A DNA stretch of 12,886 nucleotides, taken from contig JAPKGY010000023.1 of the NCBI GenBank assembly GCA_026647385.1, forward strand, positions 1 through 12,886. The letters run 5' to 3'. Below the pieces are notes generated by a model, which had not been told where the DNA came from, made no database searches, and worked only from the letters and a program-made list of their open reading frames with translations. Shown one piece after another: positions 7,412 through 12,886 of this stretch (positions are counted from its first letter, which is position 1; every line of letters begins with the position of its first letter). The position numbers and the translations under genes are program-made. The DNA is from Phycisphaerae bacterium. Its GTDB lineage: Bacteria > Planctomycetota > Phycisphaerae > UBA1845 > PWPN01.

Positions 7412-7504
7412 CCTGGAAATCCTAACACGCCTGCGCCGGAAAACCCAAACGTCGCGAGGCTGAACCAGCAATGTTTTGAGCATCGGCGGGGCGGGGAGAG
7501 GTCC

Positions 7505-8182
7505 GTGAGCGAAAACGCAAATCAGGAGGTCTTCCAGGGTTACGTCGTTCGGCGGGAACGCTGGACGATCGCGGGGGAGGTCTTCGAGTTTTGCTGGCCG
7601 GCGGATATCGACGTGCTGCTGGATGAGCCCCGTACCCATGCGCTGCACCAGGCCGACGGGTACATGCCGTATTGGGCTCAGCCCTGGCCTGGGACGGTGC
7701 TGCTGGCGGAGGCGATCGTGAGGGGCGAGCCCGGCGCGGACCGGCCGGCCATCGAGATTGGCTGCGGCGTGGGGATCGCAGGCGTCGTTGCCGCAAAGCG
7801 CGGCTGGTCAGTGACGGTCAGCGACTACGACGAAAACGCACTGGCCTACGCTCAGCGAAACGCGGAACTCAACGGGGTGAGGCTGGCCGGCGCCGCTCTG
7901 ATCGACTTTCGACGGCCGCCGGCAGTTCCCCTGTACGATCTGATTCTGGGCTCGGATTTGCTCTATGAGAGGCGTCACTGCGAGCCGGTGGCCCGCTGGA
8001 TCGCAGCCGCCCTGAATCCCGGCGGGCTGGCCATCTTGAGCGACCCGTTCCGCACAGCCGCCGAGTCCTTTCCCGATCACGCCCGGGGGTTCAGCCTGAC
8101 TCCGCGCATGGAACGCGTCGAATCCAATGCCCCGACCGGCATGCCCAACCGCGGCCGAATCTGGTATGTGACACGCGGTTGA
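7505..8182 (+). CDS. Class I SAM-dependent methyltransferase, Methyltransf_16 (protein-lysine) type
   Basis: A 225-residue Rossmann-fold methyltransferase. SAM-binding motif I is AIEIGCGVGIAG (82-93), followed by the acidic strand end SDYDENAL (106-113) that binds the SAM ribose, and LILGSDLLYE (146-155), the motif that marks the Methyltransf_16/METTL21 group, whose studied members methylate lysines in proteins. The preceding PYWAQPWPGTVLLAEAI (55-71) also fits the group. The start is GTG 7505, with GGAG six bases upstream; the frame is open further upstream from 7388, but that stretch is Pro/Asn-rich, has no ribosome site and spans a dyad. The C-terminus ends cleanly, 66 bases from the convergent dockerin-type gene. 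The protein substrate is unknown; small-molecule methyltransferases share the fold, so the lysine target is inferred. Confidence 0.9.
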   Translation: MSENANQEVFQGYVVRRERWTIAGEVFEFCWPADIDVLLDEPRTHALHQADGYMPYWAQPWPGTVLLAEAIVRGEPGADRPAIEIGCGVGIAGVVAAKRGWSVTVSDYDENALAYAQRNAELNGVRLAGAALIDFRRPPAVPLYDLILGSDLLYERRHCEPVARWIAAALNPGGLAILSDPFRTAAESFPDHARGFSLTPRMERVESNAPTGMPNRGRIWYVTRG

Positions 8183-8213
8183 TGGCTCGGCGCGCCACCC
8201 CCCCTACGCGCGC

Positions 8214-8225
8214 CCGAGCGCTCGG
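8214..8225. terminator. Possible bidirectional terminator: 12-bp palindrome in a convergent gap
   Basis: CCGAGCGCTCGG is a perfect palindrome in the 66-base gap between two convergent genes, where a bidirectional terminator is expected. It has no loop of its own and no T-run on either side, so the call rests mostly on position. Confidence 0.2.
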
Positions 8226-8248
8226 TCTGACGGACTCAACATTCCGCG

Positions 8249-10327
8249 TTATCCACGGCAATCGATCGGTGGCGGGTTACTGGCACCGCTGTAGCACCGT
8301 TGCAGAGCGCCGAAATCGTCCTGGTCGACGTCGCCGTCCCAGTCGAGGTCGGCGGGGATCAGGTTGAGCAGGTCCGGCGTCTGCGGGCATCCGGCCGGCA
8401 GGTTGCCCGGATCGTAGGGGACACCCGGTCCGGTCAGGCAGTTCGTCAGATCGGTCAGGTCGTCGGCGTCGACGTCGTCGTCGTGATTGAAATCGGCGAC
8501 CGCGTAGGTTTGCGGGAGCCGGGCGATCCATGAGTCGGTCATGCCGGCTGGATTGACGCCCATGCCCGCGATAACCGAGCCGTCCGCGGAAATGCCGGCA
8601 GCAAAAAGCAGTGTCCAGCCGGTGAGATCGAGACCGAAATCGTTGATCAGGACGGACTGCAGGTTTCGCATGCCGTTGTACCGGTCCCAGATGAAGGCGG
8701 CGTTGGTGTTCGACCCGGTTGGACTCAGGATGCGGCCAACGCCGACGATGTGCGAACCGTTTGCGCTGACGCCATAGGCCTCGCTGTAGTAACTGCTGCC
8801 GGGCAGGTCGCCGAGTCCGTAAACGCGTCCGGCCGCCCAGCAGGCAGCCTCGTGCCCGGCGGCGGAGGTAGCGTAGCCGACGATGACATTCCGGTTGGCT
8901 GCGATTCTTTGGGCCCGGCTCTCGTAGGCACCTCCGGGCAGATCGCCCAGCGCGGTGAACACGCCGTCGTCCCAGCGGAATCCCTCATATCCCCCCGGCG
9001 AGTCGCCGACCCCGACGATGGTATGGCCGTCGAGCGAGATGTCGAAGGCCGCGCTTCCGGTCCCGCCCGGCAGGTAGCCGATGCTTTCGACGCCGCCGGT
9101 GGTCCATTTGCAGGCGCGGGCGTTGTTGTCGGGCATGAACGCAACGCCCACGGTGATGGACCCGTCGCCATTGGCGCCGTAGCCCCAGCCGCCATTCGTG
9201 GCGTCGGGCGGATACGGAAGTTGTGTGATCGTGTTGGCGGCGTCCCACTGGCAGGGGACCAGGTTCGAGCCGAGAGGCTGGCCCTGTCCGACCGCGACGG
9301 TTCCGTCGCCGGAAACACCATAGGCGACGGCATAGGTGGAACCGTCAGGGAAGTCCGGGAGCAACTCCTGAACGCCGTTCTTCCATCGGAAGCCGACCGG
9401 CCCGGAAGTCGCGCTGGTCTGGCCGACCACGGTTGAGCCGTCGGCGGAAAGGGCCTGGGCTCGAATCGAGGAACACGCCAGGCCGTTGATGCCTCCGATT
9501 CCGAAGAAGGCGGGTGCGCCTTGCGGCTCGATGAATTGGAGGTTTTCGATGCGGACTGCCTCAAGTTCGTCGATGGTGAGTACGCGGTTGTAGATTCGTA
9601 CGTCGTCGATCCAGGCCGGCGGCGTGCGATCGGTGGTCGGGTTCGAGGAGGCGCTCGCGACGCGAAACTCGGCGGTGTTATCGGTCAGCGGGTAGCTGTA
9701 GAGTCCGGTGAGCCCGAACTGGGCGACGGAACTTGTTTCCGAGCCACGGTAGTAGCGTTGGACAAAGGCTTCGGAATAGGTGACGGCGAAGAAAACCCAG
9801 CGCTTGTTCGCATCGGTGCTCGCGGACACCTGACTCTGAATGCTGTTCCATCCGCCGTTGGCCTTGAGGACCTCGAAGGAGAGCATGAGGGTGGAAGCGG
9901 ACGGCGGGCCGCCGTAACCGGTGATCCGCAGTTCCCATCCGCCGGTGCCGGCCGGCGGGTAGCCGGAGGGCATGTCGCTGAGCAGGCAATCGTCCTCGGC
10001 CGGGTCGGCCCGCATGTTCACCCACAGAGTGATGGTCATGGCCGAGAGTGCGTCAAGCTTCTGGACGTCGACGCCGGTGGTGACGTAATTGTGGTTCGAG
10101 GCGTACGGGCTCACGTCGATCGCGTTGCAGGAGTACGCACCGGGGCTGGTGGAGACGAATGCCGGCGAACCTCCGAGCGTGCCGTTGGCAAACGGGGGCG
10201 TACCCCCGTCGTATTGGGTGCTGCCTCTATCAAAGACATAACGCAGCAGCGGTCGGTCTCCGGCGAGGGTCGAGGTTGCGCACGCCAGTAAAACAGGCAA
10301 TGACGCGGCGATGGTTCCGGTTGACAT
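8249..10327 (-). CDS. Secreted LamG / HAF-repeat protein with C-terminal dockerin-like domain
   Basis: A 692-residue exported protein. The ATG at 10327 has GGAG seven bases upstream and starts a signal peptide (core TIAASLPVLLACATSTLAG, residues 5-23). Residues ~28-260 resemble a concanavalin/LamG jelly-roll (WVNMRAD, GGWELRITGYGG, WIDDVRIYNRVLTIDEL at 239-255), a fold that usually binds carbohydrate. Residues ~288-595 hold seven HAF-type repeats (TIGR02913) of about 45 residues, each with a (S)xDG/ANG-x4-VVG core. The C-terminus has two Ca-binding dockerin-type I loops, DFNHDDDVDADDL (612-624) and DLDWDGDVDQDDF (660-672). In planctomycetes such proteins are usually cell-surface or extracellular; no cohesin partner is visible here. 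It is not an enzyme by any motif seen. Its own strong promoter lies about 110 bases upstream. The sulfatase gene precedes it on the same strand, 285 bases away. The role, probably surface attachment or polysaccharide binding, is inferred. Confidence 0.93.
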   Translation of the reverse strand: MSTGTIAASLPVLLACATSTLAGDRPLLRYVFDRGSTQYDGGTPPFANGTLGGSPAFVSTSPGAYSCNAIDVSPYASNHNYVTTGVDVQKLDALSAMTITLWVNMRADPAEDDCLLSDMPSGYPPAGTGGWELRITGYGGPPSASTLMLSFEVLKANGGWNSIQSQVSASTDANKRWVFFAVTYSEAFVQRYYRGSETSSVAQFGLTGLYSYPLTDNTAEFRVASASSNPTTDRTPPAWIDDVRIYNRVLTIDELEAVRIENLQFIEPQGAPAFFGIGGINGLACSSIRAQALSADGSTVVGQTSATSGPVGFRWKNGVQELLPDFPDGSTYAVAYGVSGDGTVAVGQGQPLGSNLVPCQWDAANTITQLPYPPDATNGGWGYGANGDGSITVGVAFMPDNNARACKWTTGGVESIGYLPGGTGSAAFDISLDGHTIVGVGDSPGGYEGFRWDDGVFTALGDLPGGAYESRAQRIAANRNVIVGYATSAAGHEAACWAAGRVYGLGDLPGSSYYSEAYGVSANGSHIVGVGRILSPTGSNTNAAFIWDRYNGMRNLQSVLINDFGLDLTGWTLLFAAGISADGSVIAGMGVNPAGMTDSWIARLPQTYAVADFNHDDDVDADDLTDLTNCLTGPGVPYDPGNLPAGCPQTPDLLNLIPADLDWDGDVDQDDFGALQRCYSGASNPPPIDCRG
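8543..9466 (-). repeat. Seven HAF-type protein repeats, ~45-residue period
   Basis: Within the secreted LamG/dockerin protein the core (A/G/L)(D/N)G-x-x-(V/I)(V/A)G recurs at residues 296, 341, 388, 433, 478, 523 and 582 (the last an outlier at 59 spacing, the others 45-47). The fifth copy has Arg in place of the Gly. Each is followed by a Trp-containing strand such as FRWDDGV. Seven copies of this size would suit a seven-bladed beta-propeller; that fold is an inference. Confidence 0.75.
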
Positions 10328-10434
10328 GGCTTATCTCCCTTCCCGTTGTCGTGTTCGCCGAGGCGAGCACCCGGGTTCGAGTGCAAGCAGGTGCCGGTGT
10401 CGGCCAAGACGGTGAGTCAGGAACCCGTCGGCCC

Positions 10435-10464
10435 ATTATACGTGAGAAAAAACGGCTGCGGCAA
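10435..10464 (-). promoter_or_regulatory. Sigma-70-like promoter of the LamG/HAF/dockerin gene
   Basis: On the minus strand the -35 box is TTGCCG (4 of 6 consensus, 10459-10464) and the -10 box a perfect TATAAT (10435-10440), separated by 18 bases, in a local AT-rich island. The predicted start near 10428 leaves a leader of about 100 bases before the ATG at 10327. It is the clearest promoter in the window. Confidence 0.7.
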
Positions 10465-10474
10465 GGCCTTTTTG

Positions 10475-10502
10475 CACAGACGCTCGTTTTTCGGGCTCTG
10501 TG
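10475..10502. other. Imperfect hairpin with A5/T5 loop upstream of the dockerin-gene promoter
   Basis: Arms CACAGA and TCTGTG enclose GC-rich bases and a five-base A/T loop, giving about ten base pairs with one mismatch and one bulge. It lies just before the -35 box and 110 bases past the sulfatase stop. It may help end sulfatase transcription, although no clean U-tract follows, or it may be a regulator site. Confidence 0.25.
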
Positions 10503-10612
10503 ATAGTTTCGGCGATCCGGCGAGGAGCCCCATGCCACCCGCCCGCTGAAACTGTCATGGCCCGCGTTTGGATCTTGGTTTGCCGCCCTGAAGTTCACCG
10601 GTTCGACGATCG

Positions 10613-12121
10613 TCATCGCCCTGAGCCGGTTGTTGCTGGGGCCGGGTTTGTTCGCTCCTTGCGCGGTCCCGGTTTCGCTTGGGCGGCAGGTTGTTTTCGA
10701 GGCGACGCGCCGCCTTTCCAGGCCGGCGGGGTGAGTTCGGCGTTCCATTTCTGGTAGGCCTTCTCCAGTTCCCTGGCTCGATCAGGGTGTCGGTCGATGA
10801 GATTGCTGATTTCGCCGACGTCCTCAGCCAGATTGTAGAGAGCCGGAGGCTCCAGATTGTTCTTCACGAGCTTCCAGTTGCCGCGGCGGACGGCCCAGCG
10901 GTAACGATCCGGCTGGCTGGGCGGAAAGTTGAATCGCCAGTAGAGCGTCTCGTGCGGCGAATCGGTCCGATGGCCTCTGAGGAACGGCAGCAGGTTCGTG
11001 CCGTCAAGCTGCCATTCGGGACGGATGGCGGCGCCGGCGGCCGCCAGGGCGGTCGGAACAACGTCCAGGCTGATGACCGGCGAGTCGTAAACCTTGCCCC
11101 CGGGCAGGTGGCCCTTCCATTGGACCAGGAACGGCACGCGGATGCCTCCTTCGAGCAGATCCCCCTTCACGCCGCGCAGCGGCTCGTTGCTGGACGTGTT
11201 TTGGCCGTACTGGAACGGGGCGTCCGGCGCCGATCGCGGCGAACCGGTCGGGCCGCCGTTGTCGCTGATGAAGAAAATGAGTGTTCGTTCGTCGAGCCGG
11301 GTTTCGCGAAGCTTGTCCAGGACGCGGCCGACGTTTTCATCGAGCGAGACCATCATGGCCAGGAACGTCCGTCGGTGCAGGTCCTCGACGTGCTCGAATC
11401 GCTTGAGGTGCTCGGGTTTCGCCTCCATCGGCCAGTGGGGCGTGATAAAGGCGAGGTAGAGGAAGAACGGCCTGTTGCGGTGACGTTCGATGAACGCAAC
11501 CGCTTCCCGGCCGAAGGCGTCCGTGGAATACTCCGATTCCTTCACCATGTCCCGTCCGCGTCGCAGGCCCGGGATGGACCCGGTCCGCGGGTCGGGGTAA
11601 TAGATGCCGCCGTTCATATGCCAGAACGATTCCTGAAAGCCGCGATTGTGCGGATAGAAACGTTCCTCGCAGCCAAGGTGCCATTTCCCGACGATCCCCG
11701 TCACATACCCGGCGTCCTTGAGGCGATCGGCGATTGTTCGCTCCGCGGTGCTCAGGCCCCAGCCCGTGTCCGATGGCCCGGCGTTGTACTCGTGGCCGAA
11801 GCGGTTCTGATATCGGCCGGTCATCATCCCGGCGCGCGACGGGCTGCATTGCGGAGCGGAGACGTATCCGCTCGTGCAGCGGACGCCGCCGGCAGCCAGC
11901 GAGTCGATACGCGGCGTAGCCAGATCCCTCGCGCCCTGGCAGGAGAGATCGGCGTAGCCCAGATCATCGACGAAGATGACCAGGATGTTGGGGGGCCTGT
12001 CGGGGGCGGCCGGTTGAGTCGCTGTTTCGTTCGGCCCGGCTGCAACGCAGACGCCGATCGCGGCGCCGATCGCGAACAGGACCGCGACGAGTTGTCGGCG
12101 ACAAGCGCGGTTATGGTGCAT
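10613..12121 (-). CDS. Secreted formylglycine (type I) sulfatase
   Basis: A 502-residue exported hydrolase of the alkaline-phosphatase/sulfatase fold that removes sulfate esters. Residues 1-28 are a signal peptide (core LVAVLFAIGAAIGVCVAA). The sulfatase signature is APQCSPSRAGMMTGRYQNR (89-107): Cys92 in C-S-P-S-R is the residue oxidised to formylglycine by the maturation enzyme. Metal and sulfate ligands are Asp52-Asp53 (FVDDLGYADLS), Lys146 and His148 (GKWHLG), His229 (TPHWP) and Asp287-Asn288 (ISDNGG); a RGVKGDLLEGGIRVP segment follows. All expected residues are present, so activity is likely. The tail after about residue 470 is Lys/Pro/Ala-rich low complexity. GGAGG lies four bases before the ATG. 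It is divergent from the DUF2723 gene and shares the strand of the dockerin-type gene downstream. The sulfatase subfamily and substrate (probably a sulfated glycan) are not determined. Confidence 0.96.
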   Translation of the reverse strand: MHHNRACRRQLVAVLFAIGAAIGVCVAAGPNETATQPAAPDRPPNILVIFVDDLGYADLSCQGARDLATPRIDSLAAGGVRCTSGYVSAPQCSPSRAGMMTGRYQNRFGHEYNAGPSDTGWGLSTAERTIADRLKDAGYVTGIVGKWHLGCEERFYPHNRGFQESFWHMNGGIYYPDPRTGSIPGLRRGRDMVKESEYSTDAFGREAVAFIERHRNRPFFLYLAFITPHWPMEAKPEHLKRFEHVEDLHRRTFLAMMVSLDENVGRVLDKLRETRLDERTLIFFISDNGGPTGSPRSAPDAPFQYGQNTSSNEPLRGVKGDLLEGGIRVPFLVQWKGHLPGGKVYDSPVISLDVVPTALAAAGAAIRPEWQLDGTNLLPFLRGHRTDSPHETLYWRFNFPPSQPDRYRWAVRRGNWKLVKNNLEPPALYNLAEDVGEISNLIDRHPDRARELEKAYQKWNAELTPPAWKGGASPRKQPAAQAKPGPRKERTNPAPATTGSGR

Positions 12122-12169
12122 GGTGCCTCCGCTTCTCGGCTTTACGGTTTGGTACGAAAACGGCCGCCC

Positions 12170-12198
12170 AGTTTAGGGTCGCGGTGGACCCTCGGCAA
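12170..12198 (-). promoter_or_regulatory. Predicted promoter of the sulfatase gene, with internal dyad
   Basis: On the minus strand the -35 box is TTGCCG (12193-12198), the spacer 17 bases and the -10 box TAAACT (12170-12175, 4 of 6). The -35 sequence is the same as in the dockerin-gene promoter. A perfect 6-bp dyad, AGGGTC-N6-GACCCT (12175-12192), fills the spacer, a position suited to a repressor. The predicted leader is about 40 bases. Confidence 0.5.
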
Positions 12199-12243
12199 GA
12201 CAGGGGGTGCAGGAAGAAGTCGGAAGAAAGTACGCAGAAGGGG

Positions 12244-12259
12244 TGAACGCGATCGTTCA
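12244..12259. promoter_or_regulatory. Operator-like dyad TGAACG-N4-CGTTCA
   Basis: A perfect 6-bp inverted repeat with spacer CGAT, in the 240-base gap between the divergent sulfatase and DUF2723 genes, about 45 bases before the sulfatase -35 box. The 16-base form is typical of dimeric regulator sites. No regulator gene is visible in the window. Confidence 0.3.
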
Positions 12260-12347
12260 AGCTCTCGGGATTGGCCGATCGGATATCAAAGGACCCGCGG
12301 CTCTTGGGAGTTACGGAGTTCCGGTGGATGCGATCGGTCAGTTTCGC

Positions 12348-12353
12348 TAAGAT
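12348..12353 (+). promoter_or_regulatory. Candidate -10 box giving a leaderless DUF2723 transcript
   Basis: TAAGAT (4 of 6 to TATAAT) ends eight bases before the ATG at 12362. Transcription would begin at about the start codon, which fits the lack of any Shine-Dalgarno sequence before that ATG. No good -35 box is present, so this is tentative. Confidence 0.25.
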
Positions 12354-12361
12354 ATGCCGCC

Positions 12362-12886
12362 ATGCAGCGTCCTTCACCCATGACTCAGGATGAAGCCGCT
12401 GGCCATGTTGGTGGCCGCGGCCTTCCTTCCATGCCGATATGTTGGATGCTCGTTTTCATCGTCGCCCTGGCTCTCTACGGCGCCACCGCCAACCGCGGCG
12501 CGCAGTGGCAGGATTCAGGAGATCTCATACGGGAGATCACCATCGGCCGGGTGATCAATCCGATGGGCCTGGCCTTGAGTCATCCCGTGCATCATTGGCT
12601 GGCAGCGGGCGCGAGCGCGGCCTTGAGCCCGGTCATCGAACCGGCGTGGGCGATCACGCTGGTCAGCGCGCTGGGCGGCGCGCTGGCGGTGGCGTCGGTG
12701 TTCGGCTGTACCGCGTATATCACGCGAAGCAGGGCGGCCGGGCTTTTCGCCGCCGCTTCGCTCGGCCTGGCTCACACGTTCTGGAAACTCGCGACGATAA
12801 CCGAGGTTTACACGCTGTCGGCCGCCCTCCTGGCACTCGAGGTCTGGTGCCTGGCGGTGTTTATCCGCGAGAATCGCCGCGGGTAT
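12362..12886 (+). CDS. DUF2723 (PF11028) membrane protein, probable GT-C glycosyltransferase, N-terminal part
   Basis: The first 175 codons of a multi-membrane protein cut by the right edge. It resembles DUF2723/TMEM260-like proteins, which are related to GT-C protein O-mannosyltransferases and use lipid-linked sugar outside the membrane. Family-like features are QWQDSGDL (48-55), with the acidic residue in the first external loop where GT-C enzymes keep their catalytic Asp, ALSHPVHHWL (71-80), which matches the usual His-Pro motif, and WKLATITEVYTLS (141-153). Hydrophobic segments lie at about 28-42, 95-118, 126-140 and 152-167. The start is uncertain: the ATG at 12362 has no Shine-Dalgarno sequence, and in-frame ATGs at 12380, 12431 and 12446 are alternatives; the last two would remove a polar N-terminus. 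It is divergent from the sulfatase. The function is inferred from the family; the remaining length is unknown. Confidence 0.82.
   Translation, partial: MQRPSPMTQDEAAGHVGGRGLPSMPICWMLVFIVALALYGATANRGAQWQDSGDLIREITIGRVINPMGLALSHPVHHWLAAGASAALSPVIEPAWAITLVSALGGALAVASVFGCTAYITRSRAAGLFAAASLGLAHTFWKLATITEVYTLSAALLALEVWCLAVFIRENRRGY

Noticed and set aside
7388..7504. 39-residue N-terminal extension of the methyltransferase
   Set aside because: The extension is Pro/Asn-rich, spans a strong dyad and has no ribosome site; GTG 7505 has GGAG at six bases.
10441..10470. A-run and T-run flanking GGC...GCC as a sulfatase terminator
   Set aside because: The GC stem is only three pairs and it overlaps the predicted -35 box of the next gene.

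Overview
The window looks like chromosomal DNA of a high-GC planctomycete, probably of the Phycisphaerae type. The evidence is the gene set: a formylglycine sulfatase, a LamG/HAF-repeat protein ending in paired dockerin-like calcium loops, large secreted glycosidases, a DUF2723 membrane protein and a small exported protein. This is inferred from gene content; no rRNA or marker gene is present. No tRNA, rRNA, CRISPR array, transposase, integrase or phage gene was seen.

Layout, left to right. Positions 1-1262 (minus) hold the first ~399 residues of a GH106-like glycoside hydrolase lipoprotein. Its reading frame runs into an AT-rich degenerate heptamer repeat at the left edge. A TauE/SafE-type exporter (1515-2318, plus) is transcribed divergently from it and converges on a large secreted protein with a six-hairpin glycosidase-like domain (2370-5765, minus). 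A 492-base non-coding stretch follows, then a 78-residue exported protein (6258-6494, plus). Next comes a 72-base near-perfect palindrome (6528-6599). A GNAT acetyltransferase (6750-7313, minus) and a Methyltransf_16-like methyltransferase (7505-8182, plus) are divergent across a 191-base gap with two dyads. Then come a secreted LamG/HAF/dockerin protein (8249-10327, minus), a secreted sulfatase (10613-12121, minus), and the start of a DUF2723 multi-membrane protein (12362 to the right edge, plus).

The two glycosidase-type proteins, the sulfatase and the sulfur-anion exporter could together serve breakdown of a sulfated, possibly rhamnose-containing, polysaccharide. They do not form one operon and no SusC/D-like genes are visible, so this is only a hypothesis. 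The most sequence-specific oddities are the disrupted GH106 gene at the AT-rich heptamer repeat, the long palindrome at 6528-6599, and the seven evenly spaced ~45-residue HAF repeats. I found no clear evidence of a wholly new system; most of the window reads as ordinary planctomycete genome.
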